Source: Caldipriscus sp964426895
GTDB taxonomy: Bacteria > Hydrothermota > Hydrothermia > LBFQ01
Assembly: GCA_964426895.1 (NCBI GenBank)
Contig: CAYRSH010000046.1
Coordinates: 1-12,050 of the forward strand
DNA length: 12,050 nucleotides
Direction of reading: 5' to 3'
How positions within the stretch are numbered: the stretch's first letter is position 1; every line of letters begins with the position of its first letter. Shown here in pieces: positions 1-6,371 of this stretch. A program made the position numbers and the translations under genes. The notes below the pieces were generated by a model that made no database searches, was not told where the DNA came from, and saw only the letters and a program-made list of their open reading frames with translations.

Positions 1-261
1 GTAAGGAACACAACAAAGGCGGTTGCACAATTAAACGGTGTATGGCAGGATTATAAGGATATGGGAGTTAATGCGTTGGCTGTTGGGAAGGATTATAGTG
101 CCGTAATTACGAACACCTGCACAAAACACCTTATAAAGTTGCATTGCCTTGATTTTGTCTTACTGTGTGGTTGTATAAAGCACGGAGTGATACACCTACC
201 TTACCTTTACCCATCTACCCTTCCAATAAACCGCACCTTTAAACTTAACCCAATAATATGA
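1..261 (+). CDS. Possible 3' fragment of an unrecognised gene, entering from the left edge
   Basis: An open frame runs from base 1 to a TGA at 259-261, but only its first 40 or so codons look protein-like (for example NALAVGKDYSAVITNT). That stretch faintly recalls an RCC1-type propeller repeat, in which a glycine-containing 'ALAVG..YSAVIT' strand precedes a Trp-Gly turn; the turn is missing here. After about base 118 the translation becomes Cys/His/Leu-rich and unlike a real protein, and the last 66 bases lie antisense to the end of the glycosyltransferase. I read this as a decayed or truncated gene end. It could equally be a chance open frame. Bases 120-195 hold no gene and no convincing terminator. 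Confidence 0.2.
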   Translation, partial: VRNTTKAVAQLNGVWQDYKDMGVNALAVGKDYSAVITNTCTKHLIKLHCLDFVLLCGCIKHGVIHLPYLYPSTLPINRTFKLNPII

Positions 262-1191
262 CCTTAAAGAAACAAATATGAACAGCAACGAACCCACCAA
301 TAAGTGTATAACCGTATAAAACTCGTAATGGTTTCGGAATGCGTAAAATGTGTATAAATTACCGAGGAGAAAAATCCCAGAGGCCAACCCGTATTCACCG
401 ACAAATGTAAAATACATTGTTAAAGACATTATCGCCAAGGCCTCAAAAAAATGCATAAATCCAAAGGTTAAGGGCAAATAGAGTTTTTTGTAAGATAGGA
501 AAAACAGGTTTTTTGACCATCCATTTATCAAATCTTTAAAATTCCTATACATCCTACACCTTACACCGTAATTCTTCCCATTTAAAAGTAATATCTTAAA
601 ACCCGATAATTTAACATTCCTTGCGAGTTCTACATCTTCCAATACCTGCGATATAACCGCTTTATGCCCACAAACCTTCTCATAAACTTCCCTTTTAACG
701 AGTATAAACTGCCCGTTTGCCGCCGCCACCGAACTCTTAGGGTCCCTAATCTTTTCAAGAGGATAAATTGAGGATAAAAATTTAAAAACGAAAGGCTGTA
801 AGGAAGCCTCAAAGGGAGAACCCGTTTCTTGTCTTGGACTTACGGAAACCAAGTCATAATCCTTTAAAAATGGAAGGATTCTTTCCAATGAACCTTCTTC
901 AAGTTTAACATCCGCATCCAAGAAGAGTAACACATCTCCTTTTGATACCTTAAAACCCTTCCATAAAGCGAAATTCTTACCAACGGCCGTTTGGGGTTTT
1001 TCGGTAATCCTAATGGGTTTAACATCTTTAAATTCCTTTAAAACCTCATATGTCCCATCCGTGGAGTTATCATCAACAACAATAATTTCAAAATTTACTT
1101 GGGAATTTTTCAGCGATTCCTTTACGCCGTTAATCACACCCATTATGTTATCCCTCTCGTTCCTAACGGGGATTATAACGGATACCAACAA
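196..1191 (-). CDS. Membrane-anchored family-2 glycosyltransferase, CrtQ/HpnB-like
   Basis: This is a GT-A fold glycosyltransferase that should transfer a sugar from a nucleotide-sugar donor at the inner face of the membrane. Visible motifs are the N-terminal strand VSVIIPVRNE (residues 3-12), VVDDNSTDGT (38-47) for nucleotide binding, the metal-binding FLDADV with DxD at 92-94, and an acceptor-side Glu-Asp pair (185-186). Where many GT2 enzymes have QxxRW, this one has GWSKN (224-228), as in CrtQ-like enzymes. About three hydrophobic segments follow (roughly 238-312), then a basic tail. This layout matches the CrtQ / hopanoid-associated HpnB branch, whose acceptors are lipids such as carotenoids; the actual acceptor here is unknown. 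The start is forced: an in-frame stop lies at 1225-1227 and the only start codons are adjacent TTGs at 1189-1191 and 1186-1188. No Shine-Dalgarno sequence is present. The gene diverges from the tRNA-Ser/prs unit. Confidence 0.88.
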   Translation of the reverse strand: MLVSVIIPVRNERDNIMGVINGVKESLKNSQVNFEIIVVDDNSTDGTYEVLKEFKDVKPIRITEKPQTAVGKNFALWKGFKVSKGDVLLFLDADVKLEEGSLERILPFLKDYDLVSVSPRQETGSPFEASLQPFVFKFLSSIYPLEKIRDPKSSVAAANGQFILVKREVYEKVCGHKAVISQVLEDVELARNVKLSGFKILLLNGKNYGVRCRMYRNFKDLINGWSKNLFFLSYKKLYLPLTFGFMHFFEALAIMSLTMYFTFVGEYGLASGIFLLGNLYTFYAFRNHYEFYTVIHLLVGSLLFIFVSLRSYYWVKFKGAVYWKGRWVKVR

Positions 1192-1198
1192 GACGGGA

Positions 1199-1204
1199 AT
1201 TTTA
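1199..1204 (-). promoter_or_regulatory. Putative -10 element of the glycosyltransferase (leaderless)
   Basis: On the minus strand TAAAAT is followed by TCCCGTC and then directly by the TTG start at 1191. With the usual distance of about 7 bases from a -10 box, transcription would start at or one base before the start codon. The surrounding CCTTAAAATTCCC resembles four other sites in this window. No TTGACA-like -35 is visible at the expected distance. It is inferred from position and recurrence. Confidence 0.45.
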
Positions 1205-1233
1205 AGGGGTGATTGTGTTAATCCTTACGACTT

Positions 1234-1239
1234 TAAAAT
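1234..1239 (+). promoter_or_regulatory. Putative -10 element of the tRNA-Ser/prs unit
   Basis: TAAAAT lies 11 bases before the first base of tRNA-Ser, so a transcript would carry a 5' leader of about 4-5 bases for RNase P to remove. The 14 bases 1231-1244 (CTTTAAAATACCCA) recur exactly, on the minus strand, upstream of the 609-residue secreted protein gene. No clear -35 box was found; TTGTGT at 1213-1218 is a poor match at 15-base spacing. The glycosyltransferase promoter lies back-to-back within the same 59-base gap. Confidence 0.5.
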
Positions 1240-1250
1240 ACCCACTTTAC

Positions 1251-1337
1251 GGAGAGGTGCCCGAGCGGCCGAAGGGGCGCGATTCGAAATCGCGTAGGGG
1301 CGTAAGCCCCTCGTGGGTTCAAATCCCACCCTCTCCG
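1251..1337 (+). tRNA. tRNA-Ser, anticodon CGA
   Basis: The acceptor stem GGAGAGG (1251-1257) pairs with CCTCTCC (1330-1336), and G1337 is the discriminator. The anticodon stem CGCGA/TCGCG (1278-1282 with 1290-1294) encloses the loop TTCGAAA with anticodon CGA at 1285-1287, which reads UCG. A long variable arm with a GGGGC/GCCCC-type stem (about 1295-1312) marks it as a class II serine tRNA. The T arm GTGGGTTCAAATCCCAC is intact. CCA is not encoded: the discriminator is followed by TTT. The prs start codon comes one base after the tRNA. Confidence 0.96.
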
Positions 1338-1338
1338 T

Positions 1339-2283
1339 TTGGAAATCAAAATACTTGGAGGCAATTCAAACAGGAATTTAATGCTTGGTATATGTGAGGA
1401 GTTGGGTATAGAACCGACAAAGCATACGGTTAGCAGGTTTGCGGATGGAGAGATTTTCGTTCAGATTGAGGAAAGCGTTAGGGGTGATGATGTTTTTATA
1501 ATTCAATCAACAAATCCACCGGCGGAAAACATACTGGAACTTTTGCTTTTGGCGGATGCGGCGAGGAGGTCATCTGCTGCCCGAATAACCGCCGTAATTC
1601 CCTATTTTGGATATGCCCGCCAGGATAGAAAGGATAAACCGAGGGTTCCAATATCCGCAAAACTAATCGCAAAACTCGTTGAATCTTCGGGATTTGATAG
1701 GGTTTTAACCGTTGATTTACATGCGGACCAAATTCAAGGGTTTTTTGACATACCCGTGGATAACCTCTATGCCACGCCAATATTTAAAAGGTATTTACAA
1801 TCCGAGTTTCCATCGGGTTTAAATCCGGATGAATGGATAATGGTTTCCCCGGATGTTGGGGGGATAAAGAGGGCAAGGACTATTGCCGAAAAACTTTGGA
1901 ACTTGCCCATTGCATTAATTGATAAGAGGAGACCAAAACCCAATGTTGCCGAAGTTGTAAGGGTTATAGGGGATGTTAAGGAAAAAAATGTTTTACTCAT
2001 AGACGATATAATTGATACCGCTACAACCATTTCAAACGCCGCATTTGCTTTAAAAAACGAAGGCGCGAATAGGATTATAATAATGGCTACGCATGGATTG
2101 TTCTCCGGTAATGCCCTTGAAAAGTTGGAAAACTGCCCGGCGGAAAGTGTGGTTATAACAAATACCATTAACCATAACAAAGAATTACCCGGCAAAATCA
2201 TAACCCTTGACATATCCCAACTCTTGGCCGAGGCGATAAAGAGGATACATAAAGGTGGTTCTGTAAGCCAACTATTCCTATGA
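1339..2283 (+). CDS. prs: Ribose-phosphate pyrophosphokinase (PRPP synthetase)
   Basis: This enzyme makes 5-phosphoribosyl-1-pyrophosphate from ribose 5-phosphate and ATP in the cytoplasm, feeding purine, pyrimidine, NAD, His and Trp synthesis. At 314 residues it has the normal length for class I. Family motifs are in order: the first strand ending ILGGNSN (5-11), ATP-site RQDRK (94-98), DLHADQIQGFF (126-136) with the metal-binding His128, the flexible loop with KRR (196-198), and the PRPP loop DDIIDTATT (222-230). The start chosen is TTG at 1339, one base after tRNA-Ser, because the residues it adds (MEIKILGGNSN) match the conserved N-terminal strand of the family. A downstream ATG at 1381 has an AGGA at a good distance but would delete that strand. 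The stop overlaps the ATG of the mutase gene (ATGA at 2280-2283), suggesting translational coupling. Confidence 0.96.
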   Translation: MEIKILGGNSNRNLMLGICEELGIEPTKHTVSRFADGEIFVQIEESVRGDDVFIIQSTNPPAENILELLLLADAARRSSAARITAVIPYFGYARQDRKDKPRVPISAKLIAKLVESSGFDRVLTVDLHADQIQGFFDIPVDNLYATPIFKRYLQSEFPSGLNPDEWIMVSPDVGGIKRARTIAEKLWNLPIALIDKRRPKPNVAEVVRVIGDVKEKNVLLIDDIIDTATTISNAAFALKNEGANRIIIMATHGLFSGNALEKLENCPAESVVITNTINHNKELPGKIITLDISQLLAEAIKRIHKGGSVSQLFL

Positions 2284-3866
2284 AAAAGAAGTTTGAAACC
2301 ACATTTGGATACAAATTTAAGGCGGTTTATACTGAGGAAGATTTAAGGAATTTTAACCCAAAAGAAGCCCTTGGACTTCCCGGACAACCACCTTTCACGA
2401 GGGGAATATATCCCAACATGTATAGGGGAAAGATTTGGACGATGAGGCAGTATGCGGGTTTCGGTACGGCAAAGCAAACGAACGAGAGGTTTAAATACCT
2501 TTTATCCCAAGGACAAACCGGGCTTTCCTTAGCCTTTGATTTGCCCACGCAGTTGGGATACGATGCCGACCACCCAATGGCGGAAGGGGAAATAGGGAGG
2601 ACTGGGGTTTCAATATCAACAATTGAGGATATGGCAGAGGTGTTTGAGGGTATAGATCAGGAAAAGGTTTCAACATCTATGACCATAAACGCTACGGCGG
2701 GGATAATATTGGCGTTCTACACTCTGGTGGCGGAAAGTAAAGGTGCAAACCGAAAAAACCTATCTGGAACGGTTCAAAACGATATACTAAAAGAGTTTGC
2801 GGCAAGGGGGAATTACATTTATCCCGTAGAACCATCAATGAGACTCGTGGGTGATATAATAGAATTCGCGGCAAAACACATGCCAAAGTGGAATTCCATA
2901 TCAATATCTGGGTATCATTATAGGGAGGCGGGGGCGAATTCCGTACAGGAATTGGCATTTACATTTGCGGATGCCATAGCGTATGTTGAGGAGGTTTTAA
3001 AAAGAGGTATGGATGTTGATGAGTTTGCACCGAGACTTTCCTTTTTCTTCAACGCGCAGATAAGATTTTTTGAGGAGATTGCAAAGTTTAGGGCGGCAAG
3101 GAGGATTTGGTACAGAATAATGAAAGAACGCTTTAACGCCAAAAACCCAAAGAGTATGATATTAAGGTTCCACACACAAACCGCCGGTTCATCCTTGGTT
3201 GCGCAGGAACCCTTAAACAATATCATAAGAACAACCATTGAAGCATTGGCGGCGGTTCTCGGAGGAACCCAGTCTCTACACACCAACTCATACGATGAAG
3301 CCCTTTCCCTACCAACGGAACAATCCGTGTTGTTAGCCCTAAGAACCCAACAAATAATAGCATACGAAACGGATGTACCCGATACGGTGGATCCGTTAGC
3401 CGGTTCATATTTCATAGAGAGCCTTACAAACGAGATAGAAAACCGGGTTTGGGAATATTTGGAGAAGATAGATTCCCTTGGGGGAGCCGTAGAGGCTATA
3501 AAAATGGGGTTTTTCCAGAAGGAAATAGAGGAAAGCGCATACAAATACCAAATGGAAGTGGAAAATGGGGAAAGGGTGGTGGTGGGTGTGAACGCGTTTA
3601 AATCCGATAAAGTTGAGGAGCAAAAAATTGAAATCTTTTCCCTACCCGAAGAGGTTCAAGAGGAGCAGAGGAGGAGGGTAAAGGAGTATAAATCCAAAAG
3701 GGGTAGGGGATTCTTAGAATCGCTTAAAACCTTAAAACAAAAGGCAAAAACTTCCGAAAACCTTATGCCTTATATTTTTGAATGCGCAAAAGAAGGGGCA
3801 ACCCTTGGGGAGATATCCGACGCTCTGAGGGAAGTATGGGGAACTTACGACGAATTGAGAACCTAA
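2280..3866 (+). CDS. Methylmalonyl-CoA mutase large (catalytic) subunit without B12 domain
   Basis: This is the TIM-barrel subunit of adenosylcobalamin-dependent methylmalonyl-CoA mutase, which interconverts (R)-methylmalonyl-CoA and succinyl-CoA. At 528 residues it lacks the C-terminal cobalamin-binding domain and its DxHxxG motif, so it should pair with a separate small B12-binding subunit, as in archaea and several bacterial phyla. Visible signatures are MRQYAGFGTA (55-64), GLSLAFDLPTQLGYDADHP (81-99), SMRL (186-189), SISGYHYREAGA (208-219) with the catalytic His213, and FHTQTAG plus GGTQSLHTNSYDEA (297-341). Tyr58 and Arg188 correspond to the Tyr and Arg that hold the substrate carboxylate in methylmalonyl-CoA mutase. 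This argues against isobutyryl-CoA mutase, where those positions differ. The start ATG overlaps the prs stop, and no Shine-Dalgarno is visible. The small subunit, epimerase and MeaB chaperone are not in this window. Confidence 0.94.
   Translation: MKKKFETTFGYKFKAVYTEEDLRNFNPKEALGLPGQPPFTRGIYPNMYRGKIWTMRQYAGFGTAKQTNERFKYLLSQGQTGLSLAFDLPTQLGYDADHPMAEGEIGRTGVSISTIEDMAEVFEGIDQEKVSTSMTINATAGIILAFYTLVAESKGANRKNLSGTVQNDILKEFAARGNYIYPVEPSMRLVGDIIEFAAKHMPKWNSISISGYHYREAGANSVQELAFTFADAIAYVEEVLKRGMDVDEFAPRLSFFFNAQIRFFEEIAKFRAARRIWYRIMKERFNAKNPKSMILRFHTQTAGSSLVAQEPLNNIIRTTIEALAAVLGGTQSLHTNSYDEALSLPTEQSVLLALRTQQIIAYETDVPDTVDPLAGSYFIESLTNEIENRVWEYLEKIDSLGGAVEAIKMGFFQKEIEESAYKYQMEVENGERVVVGVNAFKSDKVEEQKIEIFSLPEEVQEEQRRRVKEYKSKRGRGFLESLKTLKQKAKTSENLMPYIFECAKEGATLGEISDALREVWGTYDELRT
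3827..3830 (+). promoter_or_regulatory. Shine-Dalgarno GAGG of the O-antigen-ligase-like gene
   Basis: GAGG sits five bases before ATG 3836, inside the end of the mutase gene. It is one of only two convincing ribosome binding sites seen in the window. It selects ATG 3836 over the in-frame ATG at 3782. Confidence 0.55.
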
Positions 3867-5035
3867 TACCCCTAACCGTATTATTTTTGGCCTTAATAAA
3901 TCCCTACCCCTCCGAGGCGTTCGGATATAAAGCGGTTTTGGTCGTTTATTTTATAGTACTCCTCATATTTCTCGGCATTTTGTGGAATTTGGCCTTTTTG
4001 CCTTTACCCAAAGGGAATAACATTTTAAATTATTTGGTAATCGCATTCCTGATGACATATATACTTTCCCTCATAAGCGCCCTTGGTTTGGAAAAGACCC
4101 TAAGCCTGGACGAGCACAGGCTTATACCTTTTTTGTTTGCCTCCTATTTCCTCGGAATATTTGCGGATAAAAGGGAGGTTCCCAAAGTTTTACCCTTTAT
4201 TTTTATGGCTTCAAGCGTGTTTATACTTTTGGAAATCTTGGTTGATATTTTCAAAGAGTATAACCCCACATTTAGGTTTGGTTATAGAAATGTATTCTAT
4301 ACGCCTTTCATGTTTGCCATTTCCTTTTATTTGATGTCGGAGGAAAGGGGTAGGGTAAGAAAGATTTTGTATTTTCTTGCGGCATTTATATCTTTGGTTT
4401 GCATGGTCTTATTTGGAAACAGGACAAACTATATATCCTTGGGGGTTTTAACCATTTTGATTTTTGTATATGTGGCTTTTAAGGGTAAAAGCGTTAAAAG
4501 TTATATCATAAACGCGTTTAGAACCCTTTCCATAACCGGTTTGTTGGGACTGGGCATAGGATATGTGATGTTTGGATATGCGTTTTTAATGTATGTTTTT
4601 TCGAGAATCTCAACACTTTTTACCCCTTCCGAAACTATATACGACCCGTCAGCACAGATAAGGATTTACGATTACTCTCTGGCATTCCAAAGGTTTTATT
4701 TAAGTCCGGTTTTTGGGCAAACGGAGTTTGATATGCTGACGAGGTGGATAGAAGGAAAAATCGTGAATGCCGTTGATAACTCCTTTATTACTGTGCTTTG
4801 GAAAATGGGAGTTTTTGGTTTTGCTATATATGTTGCCCTTTTAATATACTCCTTTGCGATTGTTTTAAAAGGGGTTCTCAAGAAGGATGATTTTGCGTTT
4901 TTCACATTACTACTCTTCACATCCTTTTTAATAACTTCTCTAACAACAACTATCCTTATATACTACATCCACATAGCACCTTTAATGATATGTGTGGGGA
5001 TTGTGGCCAGAAGACTAAGCGACATATCCCATTAA
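3836..5035 (+). CDS. O-antigen ligase / polymerase-like integral membrane protein
   Basis: This is a polytopic inner-membrane protein of 399 residues with roughly ten hydrophobic segments. Its order fits the O-antigen ligase (WaaL) / Wzy superfamily. GNRTNYISL (194-202) stands where ligases have their basic-residue motif before a membrane helix. The large periplasmic loop (about 253-315) carries IRIYDYSLAFQRFYLSPVFG (275-294), like the family's R..W..A......P.FG. It ends with AVDNSFITVLWKMGVFGF (312-329), matching the HN.yL....e.G..G signature but with Asn only and no His. Such proteins join or polymerise lipid-linked glycans on the periplasmic side. Substrate and exact activity cannot be read from sequence. 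ATG 3836 is preferred for its GAGG; the longer frame from 3782 would add a highly basic 18-residue tail. The gene overlaps the mutase by 31 bases and, convergently, the Cys-Cys protein gene by 21 bases. Confidence 0.78.
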   Translation: MGNLRRIENLIPLTVLFLALINPYPSEAFGYKAVLVVYFIVLLIFLGILWNLAFLPLPKGNNILNYLVIAFLMTYILSLISALGLEKTLSLDEHRLIPFLFASYFLGIFADKREVPKVLPFIFMASSVFILLEILVDIFKEYNPTFRFGYRNVFYTPFMFAISFYLMSEERGRVRKILYFLAAFISLVCMVLFGNRTNYISLGVLTILIFVYVAFKGKSVKSYIINAFRTLSITGLLGLGIGYVMFGYAFLMYVFSRISTLFTPSETIYDPSAQIRIYDYSLAFQRFYLSPVFGQTEFDMLTRWIEGKIVNAVDNSFITVLWKMGVFGFAIYVALLIYSFAIVLKGVLKKDDFAFFTLLLFTSFLITSLTTTILIYYIHIAPLMICVGIVARRLSDISH

Positions 5036-5296
5036 ACTCTTAAATCCAAAAACCTTTTGAAGACCTATAACCAATTTCCTAAACCTTAAAATACTCGGAT
5101 GTAAATAAACCTTTATACCGTCGTAGTCATACTCAACCCACTCCCCATTTTCTTCTTTAAACGAGAATTGGGGTTCAAACCCCTCCAATCCGCAGCATCC
5201 GCTTATGCAAACGCCTTTAACCCAAACCTTCCCACCCTTTTCTTTTATAAATTCTACCGCTTCCCCATCAATTTTTATTATAACACTCCCTACCAA
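5015..5296 (-). CDS. Small HesB/IscA-like protein of the Cys-Cys (CC/Se) motif type
   Basis: This is a 93-residue cytoplasmic protein. The N-terminal part IKIDGEAVEFIKEKGG (7-22) and the later DGIKVYL (59-65) resemble small HesB/IscA-like proteins, in which a CC or selenocysteine-Cys motif follows a strand. Here the motif is SGCCG (32-36), with another Cys at position 30. In some relatives one Cys of the pair is selenocysteine; this one has plain TGC/TGT codons. The function of the family is not established. Redox or iron-sulfur handling is an inference from the vicinal cysteines. An open frame extends upstream through the tRNA to 5353, but the family resemblance begins only after the tRNA. 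The sole plausible start is TTG at 5294-5296, one base past the tRNA-Val discriminator. The 3' end overlaps the convergent ligase-like gene by 21 bases. Confidence 0.72.
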   Translation of the reverse strand: MVGSVIIKIDGEAVEFIKEKGGKVWVKGVCISGCCGLEGFEPQFSFKEENGEWVEYDYDGIKVYLHPSILRFRKLVIGLQKVFGFKSLMGYVA

Positions 5297-5297
5297 A

Positions 5298-5370
5298 TGG
5301 GCGGTGGAGGATTCGAACCTCCGACCCCCGGTTTGTAAGACCGGTGCTCTCACCGCTGAGCTAACCGCCC
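5298..5370 (-). tRNA. tRNA-Val, anticodon UAC
   Basis: Read on the minus strand, the acceptor stem GGGCGGT (5370-5364) pairs with ACCGCCC (5305-5299), and A5298 is the discriminator. The anticodon stem CCGGT/ACCGG encloses the loop CTTACAA with anticodon TAC (5337-5335), which reads GUA. The T arm GGAGGTTCGAATCCTCC is intact, and the D arm has the usual GCTCAG...GAGC form. CCA is not encoded: the next bases are TTT. It lies 26 bases after the sugar isomerase stop and one base before the TTG start of the Cys-Cys protein. Confidence 0.96.
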
Positions 5371-5378
5371 GAGTGGAT

Positions 5379-5384
5379 ATTTTA
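5379..5384 (-). promoter_or_regulatory. Putative -10 element of tRNA-Val
   Basis: TAAAAT on the minus strand is followed by ATCCACTC and then the first base of tRNA-Val. It closely matches TAAAATACCCACTT before tRNA-Ser. Transcription would begin about one base before the mature tRNA, so the tRNA and Cys-Cys gene may form their own unit as well as being read from the upstream isomerase operon. No -35 box is recognisable. Confidence 0.42.
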
Positions 5385-5396
5385 CTGCGGTTTAAT

Positions 5397-6371
5397 TTAT
5401 CGGTTATCCTTTAAGGCATTTTTAAGGGTTTTAATCCTATCTATCCTGTAAGGGTCGGTTGAGTTTTGTAAGGCAAGCCAATAACTAACAAAATCCCCAT
5501 ACCAAATTAAATAAAGCAATTGCTCCACCTTGCTTTTCCCCTTTGCCCATACTTCTGAGAACCCTACAACATTATCCCTTAAAATCTCCTTAACTATGTC
5601 CATTCTCAGTTTCACACTTGGATGATCGTAATCCGTTCTAAGAAATACCATCCAAGATTTATCCTTAATAAATTCGGGAAAATCAAATCCTTCAATCTCG
5701 TTATGGTTGTGTTCCGGAAAAATAGAAATATGCGCAAAGTTATTGGCATTTTCGTTTATTTGGTTTTTCCACCTAACCGCCACAGATTGAAACTGCGAAT
5801 ATATAAAGGGTAGCCTCTTGTATATCTTTGATGCAATTTCGTATGTTTCGGAATTTTCATCGGATAACTCCGAAATGTATCCCTTTAACCTTTCACAGGA
5901 TTCCGAGAATTCTTTATAAGTTTCCTCATCTATATACCCTACGGATTTCAAAGCCTTTGCCGATGCCGATATTAAAAATCCGTAGGCCTCCCTCGGTTGA
6001 TACCCCTCGGGAACCTTTAAAAACGGAAATCCCTTGTTTAAGGACAATTCCATTAACTTGCCGCCTGAGGATATGCATACACACTTCAAACCTTTCTTTA
6101 AAACCTCCTCAAAAACCGAAAGGGTTTCTTCCGTATTCCCGGAATAACTTATGAGTATTACCAAATCTCCCCCAACGGCAAAACCCGGTAAATTATATCC
6201 CTTTACGGGTATTATCTCTTTATCCAACCAATCAACTAAGAAATCCGCTACCGCACCCGAGCCGCCCATACCCGCGACAAACACCTTACCGTATGGATAT
6301 TCAAACAACTCCCCTTCAATTTGTGGGTCATATTGTAGTTGATCGGGAAATTTTTTAATGTTCTCCAACAT
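5397..6371 (-). CDS. Bifunctional phosphoglucose/phosphomannose isomerase
   Basis: This SIS-domain aldose-ketose isomerase interconverts glucose 6-phosphate or mannose 6-phosphate with fructose 6-phosphate in the cytoplasm. It links glycolysis to nucleotide-sugar supply for surface glycans. At 324 residues it has the usual length for the archaeal/bacterial PGI/PMI family. The first SIS half shows GMGGSG (34-39) and the phosphate-binding SYSGNTEET (75-83), followed by QPREAYGFL (125-133). The second half has INENANN (205-211) with the likely base Glu207, and HNHNEIEGF (221-229) with the ring-opening His. The C-terminal DPYRIDRIKTLK closes the second domain as in the family. The start ATG at 6371 lies inside the end of the upstream gene (17-base overlap) with no Shine-Dalgarno, so coupled translation is likely. 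Confidence 0.93.
   Translation of the reverse strand: MLENIKKFPDQLQYDPQIEGELFEYPYGKVFVAGMGGSGAVADFLVDWLDKEIIPVKGYNLPGFAVGGDLVILISYSGNTEETLSVFEEVLKKGLKCVCISSGGKLMELSLNKGFPFLKVPEGYQPREAYGFLISASAKALKSVGYIDEETYKEFSESCERLKGYISELSDENSETYEIASKIYKRLPFIYSQFQSVAVRWKNQINENANNFAHISIFPEHNHNEIEGFDFPEFIKDKSWMVFLRTDYDHPSVKLRMDIVKEILRDNVVGFSEVWAKGKSKVEQLLYLIWYGDFVSYWLALQNSTDPYRIDRIKTLKNALKDNR

Noticed and set aside
120..195. Terminator after the glycosyltransferase gene
   Set aside because: Only a 4-bp GTAT/ATAC pairing without a T-tract is visible.
1767..2213. Minus-strand open frame of 148 codons opposite prs
   Set aside because: It is antisense to conserved PRPP synthetase motifs and has no independent coding signs.
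1381..2283. Shorter prs start at ATG 1381 with AGGA five bases upstream
   Set aside because: It would remove the conserved first strand (KILGGNSN) of PRPP synthetase. The AGGA encodes part of that strand and may be chance. The possibility of a second internal start cannot be fully excluded.
2918..3544. Long minus-strand open frame (208 codons) opposite the mutase gene
   Set aside because: It is a shadow of the highly conserved mutase frame. Its Cys/Ser-rich translation matches nothing recognisable.
3782..3835. Longer start of the ligase-like protein at ATG 3782
   Set aside because: It adds a very basic 18-residue tail lying wholly inside the mutase coding region. ATG 3836 has a GAGG at five bases.
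5297..5353. Extension of the Cys-Cys protein upstream to an ATG at 5353
   Set aside because: That part is the antisense-free readthrough of tRNA-Val itself (translation of the anticodon and T arms) and has no counterpart in the protein family.
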